64,000 nucleotides of DNA from Prosthecobacter fusiformis (GTDB lineage Bacteria > Verrucomicrobiota > Verrucomicrobiia > Verrucomicrobiales > Verrucomicrobiaceae), in contig NZ_SOCA01000003.1 of the NCBI RefSeq assembly GCF_004364345.1, positions 620,001 to 684,000 of the forward strand. Direction: 5' to 3'. Made by a program: the position numbers and the translations under genes. Below are positions 43,096 to 51,110 of this stretch, piece after piece (position 1 is the first letter of the stretch; each line of letters opens with the position of its first letter). The notes beneath the pieces are model-generated. The model ran no database searches. It was not told where the DNA came from and saw only the letters and a list, made by a program, of their open reading frames with translations.

Positions 43096-43452
43096 TCAGT
43101 TGACGAAGCTGATCTTGCCCACCTGGCCAGCGGCCATGGCGGCGTGCTGGGCATCGGTGCAGGCGGAATCAATCGGCGCATCTGGAGGAGTGTCGTTCTG
43201 CTCCAGGAGGTTGTTGGCCAGCATCCAGCGCTCCACTTCCTCACCGCTGATATCGGCGAGCATGGTGTCGTTGATCTCCACACAGGGGCTGAGGGGCTGG
43301 CCGCTTTTTTGTTCCATCTCCCAGCGGAAAGCCGGGTTTTTGATGATGTCCTTTTCCTCGAAGTCGAGGTTGTATTTGCGGAAGATGGCGCGCACGCCTT
43401 CGCTCCAGCCGCAGTAGGTCTTCAGGTAAGCGGTAATTTTGGGTTGGCACAT
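43096..43452 (-). CDS. Glutaredoxin-like protein with monothiol CGWS site
   Basis: The 118-residue protein has a glutaredoxin fold: ITAYLKTYCGWSEGVRAIF with Cys14 and Ser17 (CGWS, monothiol), DFEEKDIIKNP, the cis-Pro region SPCVEIND, and the GEEVERWM helix. A ~25-residue C-terminal tail (TPPDAPIDSACTDAQHAAM ...) goes beyond the usual domain. The family reduces glutathione mixed disulfides or handles Fe-S clusters; with one active-site Cys it would not reduce dithiols directly. It is the last gene after grpE-dnaJ on the same strand, 53 bp after dnaJ, so it may belong to that heat-shock transcript, and a terminator follows. Confidence 0.85.
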   Translation of the reverse strand: MCQPKITAYLKTYCGWSEGVRAIFRKYNLDFEEKDIIKNPAFRWEMEQKSGQPLSPCVEINDTMLADISGEEVERWMLANNLLEQNDTPPDAPIDSACTDAQHAAMAAGQVGKISFVN

Positions 43453-43505
43453 GGGAATTGGCGAGGTTTAGGGGTTCAATGACGGGTTACGTTCGAAAGA
43501 CTGGC

Positions 43506-44675
43506 TTATTTAAAGAACTTCTTGGCCTTTTCGAAGAAGCTTTCTTCCATGGCGGAGGAGGGCGTCTCACCAAAGGATTCAGAAAAGGCCACAAGGTGGG
43601 CTCTCTGCTCAGCACTGAGTTTGGTCGGCACGGCGATCTGGACGTGTACGTACAGGTCTCCGTGACGCTCTTCACCCAGGGTTTTGATGCCCTTGCCGCG
43701 AAGGCGGAAAGTGGTGCCGTTCTGAGTCCCAGCGGGGACTTTTAGATTGGCCTTGCCTTCCAGCGTGGGGACAGTCGTCTCTCCGCCCAGGGCGGCGGTG
43801 GCAAAGCTCAGCGGCATCTGGCAATGGAGGTCATCCCCCTCACGCTCGAAAATGTCGTGCTGGCGGATTTGCACCACGATGTAGAGATCGCCGGCGGGTC
43901 CGCCTTTGCTGCCATAGTCACCATTGCCACCGGAGCGCAGCCGGGAGCCGTCTTCGATGCCAGCGGGGATCTTGACGCGGATTTTGGTGCGTTCTTTGGA
44001 CCTTCCCGTGCCGGAGCAGACCTTGCAGGGATCGCTGATCACTTCGCCTGCGCCATTGCAATCAGGGCAGGTCTGCTGGATCTGGAAAAAGCCACGTGAA
44101 GAGATCACCTGGCCCACACCGCCACAGGTGCGGCAGGTCTTTTTGCCTCCGCCACTGGTGGAGCCGCTGCCGGTACAGGTTTTGCAACTGTTGAGCCGTT
44201 CATACTCGATCTCACGCTCGCAACCCCGCGCAGCGTCTTCGAGAGGAATTTCCAGACCGTAGCGGAGATCGCTCCCGCGCTGGGGACCGTCGCGGCGCTG
44301 CTGGCGGCCTCCACCGCCACCGCCGCCACCAAAAAAGCTTTCGAAGATGCCACCACCGCCGCCACCTGCACCGCTGAAGACCTCGCGGAAGATGTCAAAG
44401 GGGTCGTGGAAACCGCCACCACCACCGCTAGGGCCGCCCATGCCACCGGCAAAGGCTGCGTGTCCATAGCGGTCATAGGCCGCACGTTTTTGGTCGTCGC
44501 TCAGGATGTCGTAGGCTTCGCCCACTTCCTTGAATTTATCTTCAGCCGTTTTGTCCCCAGGATTTTTATCCGGGTGGAATTTCACGGCCAGCTTGCGGTA
44601 GGCTTTTTTCAGGTCATCGGCAGAGACGTCTCTGGAGACGCCCAATACCTCATAATAATCGCGTTTTTCTGCCAT
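43506..44675 (-). CDS. dnaJ: Chaperone protein DnaJ
   Basis: The 389-residue protein has the J domain with HPD at residues 34-36, a Gly/Phe-rich linker (~70-135, unusually Gly-rich), the zinc domain with four CxxCxGxG repeats ([32 protein letters not shown]) and the C-terminal substrate-binding domains. It delivers clients to DnaK and stimulates its ATPase. It follows grpE by 23 bp on the same strand; dnaK is not in the window. No CIRCE-like inverted repeat is evident in the short gap before grpE. Confidence 0.97.
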   Translation of the reverse strand: MAEKRDYYEVLGVSRDVSADDLKKAYRKLAVKFHPDKNPGDKTAEDKFKEVGEAYDILSDDQKRAAYDRYGHAAFAGGMGGPSGGGGGFHDPFDIFREVFSGAGGGGGGIFESFFGGGGGGGGRQQRRDGPQRGSDLRYGLEIPLEDAARGCEREIEYERLNSCKTCTGSGSTSGGGKKTCRTCGGVGQVISSRGFFQIQQTCPDCNGAGEVISDPCKVCSGTGRSKERTKIRVKIPAGIEDGSRLRSGGNGDYGSKGGPAGDLYIVVQIRQHDIFEREGDDLHCQMPLSFATAALGGETTVPTLEGKANLKVPAGTQNGTTFRLRGKGIKTLGEERHGDLYVHVQIAVPTKLSAEQRAHLVAFSESFGETPSSAMEESFFEKAKKFFK

Positions 44676-44698
44676 GATGGGGAGTCGGGAGGGAAATG

Positions 44699-45274
44699 TT
44701 AGGCCTCAGGGATGGCGGTGCCAGCCACGATGACGCTGGCCGCACGCAGGAGACGGTCCTTCAGTTTATACCCTCTGCGGGTGACGCGCAGGACCGTGCC
44801 TTCGGCCACTGTGTCGCTGACTTCCTGGGAGACGGCATCGTGTAAATTCGGGTCAAAAGGTTTGCCCAGAGCTTCCACTTCTTGGACACCCTGCTCACGC
44901 AGGAAATCCGTGATCTGGCGCTGCACCATGCTCATGCCCATGAAGATCATGGATTTCTCAGACTCCACGCGGGCAGCCTCCAGGCCCATTTCGAAATTGT
45001 CCAGGATCGGGAAAAGGGAGCGCAGCAGGTCCGCATTGGCAAAGGCGCGTGTGTCTTGCGCTTCACGGGCCGCACGTTTGCGGAAGTTATCCAGCTCCGC
45101 CGCGTTGCGGTAGGCCAGGTCTTTCCACTGGGCCACTTCAGCCTGGGCGGCTTCCAGGGGATCCGTGGGCGTGGCAGGTTGCTCGGCGGCCTCAGCTTCC
45201 GGGGTAGTTTCCACGGTCACGGGGGATTCATCAATTTCTGGCTGGGTCTCGGGGGAGGGACTCGGCTCGGACAT
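44699..45274 (-). CDS. grpE: Nucleotide exchange factor GrpE
   Basis: The 191-residue protein has an acidic, Pro/Glu-rich N-terminus (~1-50), the long coiled-coil helix ([28 protein letters not shown]) with the GrpE pattern, and the C-terminal beta domain with [12 protein letters not shown] and [16 protein letters not shown]. It releases ADP from DnaK. The gene precedes dnaJ by 23 bp; the pair is likely one heat-responsive unit. Confidence 0.96.
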   Translation of the reverse strand: MSEPSPSPETQPEIDESPVTVETTPEAEAAEQPATPTDPLEAAQAEVAQWKDLAYRNAAELDNFRKRAAREAQDTRAFANADLLRSLFPILDNFEMGLEAARVESEKSMIFMGMSMVQRQITDFLREQGVQEVEALGKPFDPNLHDAVSQEVSDTVAEGTVLRVTRRGYKLKDRLLRAASVIVAGTAIPEA

Positions 45275-45376
45275 ATCAGGGTTGGATTTCAGAGGTTAAA
45301 GATTAGACGAAGGTCGGTCCAGACATCGCTGAGGCGTGCATCACGGTAATTCCTCAGCTCAGCCTGGGGGCAGGGA

Positions 45377-46822
45377 CTATGCCGCCTTTTGGAGCGCAAT
45401 CAAGGTGATGTCGTCATGGGAGCGCTTGCCGCCCAAAAACTTGTCCACATCAGCGATGATGCCGTCCACGACTCCTTGGGAGCCATGCGAGGCCAGCGTG
45501 GCCAGATTGGTATGGATGCGTTCTTCTCCAAATTCCAAGCCCTTGGCATCCAAAGCTTCATTCACGCCATCGGTGTAAAGCAGCAGGCAGTCTCCCGGAT
45601 GCATCTGGAAGGTGAGATCCTTGGTCACGCGTTCAAACACGTCCCCTTTGTCGATCCCCACCGCCAAGCCCCCACTGTGCAGGCTCTCCACCTTCCCGCT
45701 CGCCTTGCGCCATAGAAGCGGCAGCGTATGCCCGGCACGCGCCAGGGTGATGGTGTCGGTCGCCTGGTCAAAAACCAGGTAAATCATGCTGATGAACATG
45801 TCCTCCCGGATGTCCGGGGCCAGTTGCCGGTTGACCGCTGCCAAGACTGCGGCCGGGGATAGACTGCTGGCCGAATTGCTGCGCAGGATACTCCGGCACA
45901 TGGCCGTGATGATGGCTGCCGCCGTCCCTTTGCCTGAAACATCGGCGATGACCACTCCCTGCCTTTGATCGCAAAGGGGGATGTAGTCATAATAATCCCC
46001 GCTCAGCACCTTCGCCGGAATATTGCGTCCCGCGATGGTATAACCCTGCAATACCGGATCACGCTCTGGGAGTAAGATGCGCTGGATGTCGCTGGCGGCC
46101 CGTAGCTCCGCCTCGATCTGTTTCTTCTCCGCCGCAGCTTGGTGCGCCATCGCATTCGCCAGGGCAAAGGCCGACTGCTCCACGATGGATTTAAACACCT
46201 CAAAGTCGTTCGCTTTGTAATTACGTGCCCCTTTGGCCGAGGTAACCGCCAGCACCCCCAGCTTTTTCGGGCCGAAGCTCAGCGGCCCAACCAAGACCGT
46301 CACGTTGTTTTGAAACGCGTTTCCATGTTTCAGTCGCGCATCCTTGCGCAGGTCTTCGATAATCTCCGGGCGCTGGGAGGTGAAAACACCGCCGATGACG
46401 CTTTCATCCACACGCAGGGAATGCAGCCGCAGGAAACTGAGCAGTGCGGAGGCATTCGTTTTGCCCATCGCGGCAATGCGTTCCGGCAGGTCAATGAGAG
46501 GAGCGCAATGGTCAGAGTGGAAACGTGGCACCAGCGACTTGCCCGTGTGATCTAGCAGATAAAGAGCACCCCCATTGCTCTGCAAAACTCGCATGGCACC
46601 TTCCACGATCAGCCGGTACATCGCTGAATGGCTGTCTTCACGGGTGATGGCCTCCCCGAGATCATGCAGGAAGCCAAACATCCGCCTCTCTTCCTCCACA
46701 ATATCCTGCTCCTCCTTCAGAAGGTCAGAAATGGCCTGATTTTTCTTTTTGGAAACTAGCACCAGCGCCACTCCAGCTCCTGCCAATAGCAGGCTCAGCA
46801 CAATGATGATGATGATGCTCAT
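45377..46822 (-). CDS. GAF-SpoIIE (RsbU-like) PP2C-family serine phosphatase
   Basis: The 481-residue protein has an N-terminal membrane helix (IIIIIVLSLLLAGAGVALVLV, ~3-23), a helical linker, a GAF domain (~50-225) and a SpoIIE/PP2C phosphatase domain from ~245 to the end. The metal-binding Asp residues are visible in GDYYDYI, VIADVSGKGTAAA, LLLYTDGVNEA and SHDDITLIAL. Enzymes of this type dephosphorylate STAS-domain anti-sigma-factor antagonists. A STAS protein gene lies immediately upstream on the same strand (gap 70 bp), so the two probably form a partner-switching pair. The GAF domain would sense an unidentified ligand at the membrane. Confidence 0.93.
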   Translation of the reverse strand: MSIIIIIVLSLLLAGAGVALVLVSKKKNQAISDLLKEEQDIVEEERRMFGFLHDLGEAITREDSHSAMYRLIVEGAMRVLQSNGGALYLLDHTGKSLVPRFHSDHCAPLIDLPERIAAMGKTNASALLSFLRLHSLRVDESVIGGVFTSQRPEIIEDLRKDARLKHGNAFQNNVTVLVGPLSFGPKKLGVLAVTSAKGARNYKANDFEVFKSIVEQSAFALANAMAHQAAAEKKQIEAELRAASDIQRILLPERDPVLQGYTIAGRNIPAKVLSGDYYDYIPLCDQRQGVVIADVSGKGTAAAIITAMCRSILRSNSASSLSPAAVLAAVNRQLAPDIREDMFISMIYLVFDQATDTITLARAGHTLPLLWRKASGKVESLHSGGLAVGIDKGDVFERVTKDLTFQMHPGDCLLLYTDGVNEALDAKGLEFGEERIHTNLATLASHGSQGVVDGIIADVDKFLGGKRSHDDITLIALQKAA

Positions 46823-46892
46823 GGTTCCGGGGATAGCAGGCAGCGAGCCGAGTCACTCACTCAGTCGTCTCAGTTTGCCGTGCTTGCAGCAT

Positions 46893-47429
46893 TCAGGAGG
46901 TGGCCAGTTCTGGCTGCTCCTCAAGCTCCTTCTCTAAAAAATAAATCACATCCCTGAACCGGCCTTCATTCATATTGCTCATATCCGCCAGGGTCTGATG
47001 CGCCTTGAGGATGTGCTGAGTATGCTCCAGTTTGTTGCTCGCACCCTTTTCCCCGCAGGTGGCCAGTTGGGCGCAGGCCATTTCTCGTTCTTGAGGCCAG
47101 GCATTTCCTGCGCTGTCCACTTCCATGATATGATCCAGCCCCAGGTCGGATAGCAATTGCAGATTGCGGGGATTCGCATTCAGCACGCTCAAGGATCCGC
47201 CATTTTTTTCCCGCAAATGCAGGGCGGCACCCGTCAGCGTGCCCAAAAAGGTGGAATCCATCATCGGACATCGTTCCAGATCCACCACCAGATTGTGAGT
47301 CCCGTTCGCCACCACCGCTTGCAGGGCTTTCTTTACCTGGACGGAGTTTTGGAACGTTCCGCGACCTTCTACACGAAGCCAAAAAACTTTGCCTATCCGG
47401 CCTACGAGAATGGTAGAAGGTGCAGTCAC
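46893..47429 (-). CDS. STAS-domain anti-sigma factor antagonist
   Basis: The 178-residue protein carries a STAS domain (~8-110) with the phosphorylatable-Ser motif MMDSTFLGTLTG at ~57-68. A helical extension of ~65 residues (SNKLEHTQHILKAHQTLADM ...) follows and is unusual for the simplest members. In partner-switching systems a kinase of the RsbW/SpoIIAB type phosphorylates this Ser and the SpoIIE phosphatase reverses it. The phosphatase gene is the next on the strand. No HATPase kinase of the RsbW kind and no sigma factor lie nearby. Confidence 0.9.
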   Translation of the reverse strand: MTAPSTILVGRIGKVFWLRVEGRGTFQNSVQVKKALQAVVANGTHNLVVDLERCPMMDSTFLGTLTGAALHLREKNGGSLSVLNANPRNLQLLSDLGLDHIMEVDSAGNAWPQEREMACAQLATCGEKGASNKLEHTQHILKAHQTLADMSNMNEGRFRDVIYFLEKELEEQPELATS

Positions 47430-47571
47430 GGCGAAGTTAGCAGGGGTCTTTAAATATCAATTCGCTTGAAACCGCCTGCCAGATGCAACCGCACTGGCGC
47501 AATGTCGGCTGACATAACGCCAGAGGGCGGATTTGGGCGAAGGTCTCATTAAATTGGGGGGAGGAGCAGGA

Positions 47572-48066
47572 TCAGTTCCAGAGATAAGACTGTTGGCTGG
47601 CGAGCTCTTCTTGCCCGCGCAGGAGAGTCACCTTCCAAGCTGTGACGCGTCCGGAAGTATTATATTCACTGCCACTGACCTGAAATTTGGAACTGTTGAC
47701 GCGTTTCACGTCCACCACTTCTTCCGTTACCACCTTGGCATCCAGCCCTGTATTGGCCTGGCGATACTCAAAACGCACCGTCACGGGCTGCGTGCGGTCA
47801 GTGGCTTTCCAGAAAATTGTATAGTAATGACCAAAGCGGTCAGAGACTTCCTCACGGGTGATGGCCCCGTAAAGCAGGTAATCCCGTTCAAATTGCACGG
47901 CTGGATCTACGGTGTTGACCGGGCTGCCAGGATGCAAATGATAATACTTCACCTTGGAAATCTGCCCTCCAGGACCCACGCTGACGGAGGAACAGGAAAT
48001 GGGAAGCGTCACTAGCAACGCCAGGGCGAGGAATTGACAGAGAGATGAGCGTAACTCAGAGGCCAT
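47572..48066 (-). CDS. Predicted lipoprotein of unknown function
   Basis: From MASELRSSLCQFLALALLVTLPISC the protein has 164 residues; a start at 48093 would add nine. LPISC is a good lipobox, so the mature protein likely begins at that Cys. The mature part (KVKYYHLHPGSPV, FERDYLLYGAITREEVSDRFGHYYTIFW, VTVRFEYRQANTG) has alternating beta strands and no named domain that I recognise. It diverges from rplU over 224 bp. Confidence 0.75.
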   Translation of the reverse strand: MASELRSSLCQFLALALLVTLPISCSSVSVGPGGQISKVKYYHLHPGSPVNTVDPAVQFERDYLLYGAITREEVSDRFGHYYTIFWKATDRTQPVTVRFEYRQANTGLDAKVVTEEVVDVKRVNSSKFQVSGSEYNTSGRVTAWKVTLLRGQEELASQQSYLWN

Positions 48067-48290
48067 GAAGTGGCGTGTACTATCCGGGATCACAGACCGA
48101 TGTCAATGCTTCCCGAGGCTTTTCCGACAGGTATATTATAGAGCATCGAAAAAACACGAACTGGCGGAAAGCTCAAAAATTCGGTTGCCCACCGTCTGAC
48201 TTGTGGCATGATCGTCGCCCCCGATGCCGGATCGCTTGATCTCTTGTGATCACATCCGCACGGTAGAGATAAACTTCAGCAGACAACGTT

Positions 48291-48605
48291 ATGGCATACG
48301 CAATCTTCAAAACAGGCGGCAAACAGTACAGAGCTTCCGTGGGTGAATACCTCGACGTGGAGAAGCTGGAAGTTGCTGAAGGTGAAACCGCTTCTTTCGA
48401 CCAGGTTCTTGCCGCAGGCGAAGGTGCAGACATCAAAATTGGCGCACCAACCCTCTCGGGTGCCACAGTTGATTTCAAGGTCCTGAAGCAGTTCAAGGCT
48501 CCTAAAGTCACCGCATTCAAATTCAAAAAGCGCAAAGGCTATCACCTTACCAAAGGTCATCGCCAGCCCCTGACCCGCGTGCAGGTCGTCTCCATCAACG
48601 CGTAA
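48291..48605 (+). CDS. rplU: 50S ribosomal protein L21
   Basis: The 104-residue protein is typical L21: AYAIFKTGGKQYRASVGEYL at the start and KFKKRKGYHLTKGHRQPLTRVQV at the end, the latter being the conserved RNA-binding tail. It binds 23S rRNA. rpmA follows after 33 bp in the standard operon order. I see no clear Shine-Dalgarno and no convincing leader structure in the upstream 224 bp. Confidence 0.97.
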   Translation: MAYAIFKTGGKQYRASVGEYLDVEKLEVAEGETASFDQVLAAGEGADIKIGAPTLSGATVDFKVLKQFKAPKVTAFKFKKRKGYHLTKGHRQPLTRVQVVSINA

Positions 48606-48638
48606 TCTCAAACATCCCACCCCCAAGAGGATCAAGTT

Positions 48639-48896
48639 ATGGCTCATAAGAAAGGTCAAGGAAGCGTCAAAAACGGTCGCGACAGCAACAGCAAGCGTCT
48701 CGGCGTGAAAAAATACGGTGGTGAGAGCGTCATCTCCGGCAACATCATCATTCGCCAGCGCGGTACCCGCTGGGTCCCAGGGGCGAATGTCGGCATCGGC
48801 CGTGACCACACCCTTTTCGCCCTCGTCGCTGGGCGTGTTCGTTTCGACAAAGATGGTCGTCGGGTCAACATTGATGAGGCTGCTCTTCAGGCCTGA
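48639..48896 (+). CDS. rpmA: 50S ribosomal protein L27
   Basis: The 85-residue protein is L27: [24 protein letters not shown], then [23 protein letters not shown]. The N-terminal tail starts MAHKK, so it reaches the peptidyl-transferase centre without the cleavable extension seen in Firmicutes. It ends the rplU-rpmA operon, with a strong terminator 30 bp after the stop. Confidence 0.97.
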   Translation: MAHKKGQGSVKNGRDSNSKRLGVKKYGGESVISGNIIIRQRGTRWVPGANVGIGRDHTLFALVAGRVRFDKDGRRVNIDEAALQA

Positions 48897-48925
48897 TCAA
48901 TACCGCATTTCTATTGTTGATCTTG

Positions 48926-48957
48926 GGCGGGCTCCATCGTGAGCCCGCCTTTTTTTT
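48926..48957 (+). terminator. Rho-independent terminator of rplU-rpmA
   Basis: A perfect 9-bp stem (GGCGGGCTC and its complement) around a 6-base loop is followed by eight T residues at 48950-48957. Confidence 0.95.
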
Positions 48958-49007
48958 GCCCCTGTCTCTCCGTTAAAGGCATTCTCTTCAGCTACCCCGT
49001 TGGAAAT

Positions 49008-49730
49008 ATGTCACGCACAGGCCTCGCCCGCGCCCTTTCCAAACTGGGTCACTGCTCCCGCAGCCAGGGTTTTGCCCTCGTTCGTGCCGGTCAGGTCACC
49101 CTGAATGGCCGCATCTGCCGGGATCCCGAGCATCCAGTCCTTCTCGATCACGACATCGTCCAGGTCAGTGGCACATCCCTCGCGGCAGCGAAGCCTGTTT
49201 ACATCATGCTCAATAAGCCCCGTGGACTCGTCACCACCGCCAGTGATGAGGAAGGCCGCGCCACGGTTTATGAATGTTTCCAAGGTGCGGATCTGCCACA
49301 TCTCCCTCCCGTAGGGCGGTTGGACAAAGCCAGTGAAGGCCTCCTCCTCTTTACCAATGACAATGCCTGGGCCCATCGCATCACCGCCCCGGAAACACAT
49401 CTCGAAAAAAATTACCACGTCCAGGTTTCCTCCCTCGTGGATGACGCCTTCCTCACCCGCCTCCGTGCAGGAGTGGAGGATAAAGGTGAAAAACTGCGCT
49501 TGCGTCGGGTGGCCATACTCCGGGCTGGATTGAAGAATACCTGGTTAGACATCACCCTGGATGAAGGCCGCAACCGCCACATCCGCCGTGTCCTTTCAGC
49601 CCATCAGCTTGAAGTGCTCCGCCTCGTTCGCATCTCCATCGGTCAGCTCCGTTTGGGAGACCTCGCCAAAGGCAACTGGCGCCACTTGCAGCCTCATGAA
49701 GTGGCCGCTCTAGGAGGCATTTCAGCGTAA
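49008..49730 (+). CDS. RsuA/RluB-type rRNA pseudouridine synthase
   Basis: From MSRTGLARALSKLGHCSRSQG the protein has 240 residues. Residues ~1-60 form an S4 RNA-binding domain (RAGQVTLNGRICRDPEHPV). The catalytic motif VGRLDKASEGLLLFTND (~102-118) holds the active Asp. EGRNRHIRRVLSAHQLEV is the conserved C-terminal motif, with Arg-His-Ile-Arg in place of the usual Gln-Val-Arg. It would modify a uridine in 16S or 23S rRNA; the family cannot be divided further by eye. The open frame to 48939 is not used because it crosses the rpmA terminator. Confidence 0.92.
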   Translation: MSRTGLARALSKLGHCSRSQGFALVRAGQVTLNGRICRDPEHPVLLDHDIVQVSGTSLAAAKPVYIMLNKPRGLVTTASDEEGRATVYECFQGADLPHLPPVGRLDKASEGLLLFTNDNAWAHRITAPETHLEKNYHVQVSSLVDDAFLTRLRAGVEDKGEKLRLRRVAILRAGLKNTWLDITLDEGRNRHIRRVLSAHQLEVLRLVRISIGQLRLGDLAKGNWRHLQPHEVAALGGISA

Positions 49731-49896
49731 GTGCCAAAGAGAAACAGCCACTAAATCCTGGCTCTTCGTATCCGCCATGTCTCGTGGATGTCTGGTCTAT
49801 TCCTCATCATGGCCTAACAAAAAGCATATTCAGTCAGAAGTTGTTTTCGGATAAAAGCCCGCTCAAAAAAAGAGCAGGCTCCGAATACCCGTTGTT

Positions 49897-50430
49897 ATGA
49901 ATACAACTACCCAACCTGACGTTAAGAATAAGGAAGAAAATCGCGATCCCATCAGCGGAGCCCCCGGTGCTCACCCAGTCGGCGTCGGTGTCGGCGCAGC
50001 CACAGCAGGAGCTACAGGTGCCGCCATCGGCATGGCTGCAGGGCCTGTCGGTGCCGTCGTCGGTGCAGCTGTAGGCGCAGTGGCTGGTGGTCTCATCGGC
50101 AAAGGCGTTGCTGAGGCCATCGATCCCACCGCTGAAGAAGCCTACTGGCGTGACCGCTATCAGAATGAGGAATACTACAACAAAGACCTCACCTATGACG
50201 ACTATGCGCCCGCCTATAAGACCGGCTATGTCGGCTACGACACCTACGGTCGCTCCGGGCGTGATTTTGACAGCGCCCAGGGAGATCTCGAGCGTGACTA
50301 CAATGAAGAACGCGGCGGCTCCCGCCTAGAGTGGGAAAAGGCCCAGGCTGCCTCCCGCGCCGCTTGGGACCGCGCCGGACGTAAACCCGATGATCGCCAG
50401 GAGGAGCCCATCGTCTATCCTCTGGTTTAA
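49897..50430 (+). CDS. Glycine-zipper protein of a widespread stress-associated family
   Basis: The 177-residue protein has a hydrophilic start (MNTTTQPDVKNKEENRDPISG), a strongly Gly/Ala-rich hydrophobic segment (~25-70, AATAGATGAAIGMAAGPVG and so on) with GxxxG spacing, then EAIDPTAEEAYWRDRY and an acidic, Tyr-rich tail. Similar proteins occur widely in proteobacteria and other phyla and are often near osmotic or general stress genes. The function is unproven; the zipper could insert into or associate with membranes. It is followed by a hairpin and then by an SRPBCC gene in the same direction. Confidence 0.8.
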   Translation: MNTTTQPDVKNKEENRDPISGAPGAHPVGVGVGAATAGATGAAIGMAAGPVGAVVGAAVGAVAGGLIGKGVAEAIDPTAEEAYWRDRYQNEEYYNKDLTYDDYAPAYKTGYVGYDTYGRSGRDFDSAQGDLERDYNEERGGSRLEWEKAQAASRAAWDRAGRKPDDRQEEPIVYPLV

Positions 50431-50448
50431 ATCCTATCGCAAACCCAC

Positions 50449-50527
50449 GGCATGGTCCCGTCCCAGGGACCATGCCTGTCACGTTACGGACGTTAATTGT
50501 CCTTAGATGAGCATTCCAAAATGCTCA
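50449..50527. repeat. Two hairpins between the glycine-zipper and SRPBCC genes
   Basis: A perfect 11-bp stem (GGCATGGTCCC at 50449-50459, complement at 50466-50476, 6-base loop) lies 18 bp after the stop. A second perfect 8-bp stem, TGAGCATT/AATGCTCA with a 4-base loop, lies at 50508-50527. Neither is followed by a T-run, so they may be weak terminators or leader structure for the SRPBCC gene. Confidence 0.5.
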
Positions 50528-50601
50528 GCCTAGCACATACAACCACTTCCTTCGTGGGTCACGAATTTGATTTAATCCTTTAATCCTCAACTTTTTACAT
50601 C

Positions 50602-51075
50602 ATGGAAACCATCGAAAAATCAATTGAAGTCGAGCAGCCCATCCGCTCCGTTTACAACCAATGGACCCAGTTTGAAAGCTTTCCCCTGTTCATGGAAGGT
50701 GTGAAATCCGTCCGTCAGGTCACGGATAAGCGCCTCCAGTGGCATGTCGAAATCGCCGGCATCACCAAAATCTGGGAGGCTGATATCGTCGAGCAGATTC
50801 CAGACAGCCGCATCGCCTGGCACAGCACCAGTGGGGCCGTAAACAATGGCCAGGTCCTCTTTGAATCCCTCGCCCCAGATCGCACTTTGGTCACCCTCAT
50901 CCTCAATTACGAAACGGAGGGTGCCCTTGAAAAAGTGGGTGATGCCCTCGGCCTCGTCTCTCTACGCATTCAGGGCGACCTCCGGCGCTTCAAGGATACC
51001 ATCGAAAAACGTACTACCCCTGCTCAAGGTTGGCGCGGAGAAATCGAAGACGGCCAGATCAACCCTCCAGACTGA
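50602..51075 (+). CDS. SRPBCC-fold protein (cyclase/dehydrase type)
   Basis: The 157-residue protein starts METIEKSIEVEQPIRSVYNQWTQFESFPLFM, the standard opening of the START-like cyclase/dehydrase group. It continues with EADIVEQIPDSRIAWHS and a long C-terminal helix (VSLRIQGDLRRFKDTIE). Such proteins bind hydrophobic ligands in a deep cavity. They often accompany stress proteins, as here after the glycine-zipper gene. The ligand is unknown. It is convergent with the chemosensory operon (stops 35 bp apart). Confidence 0.88.
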   Translation: METIEKSIEVEQPIRSVYNQWTQFESFPLFMEGVKSVRQVTDKRLQWHVEIAGITKIWEADIVEQIPDSRIAWHSTSGAVNNGQVLFESLAPDRTLVTLILNYETEGALEKVGDALGLVSLRIQGDLRRFKDTIEKRTTPAQGWRGEIEDGQINPPD

Positions 51076-51110
51076 TTTTGGCGTAAGCGCTCGCTGCGGG
51101 ATTCACTTCA

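Noticed and set aside
45328-45358. Inverted repeat GCTGAGG...CCTCAGC upstream of grpE
   Set aside because: The 17-base loop and sequence do not match a CIRCE element or a terminator.
48094-48290. A leader regulatory RNA for rplU
   Set aside because: I could not find a conserved L21-leader fold by eye, only short random inverted repeats.
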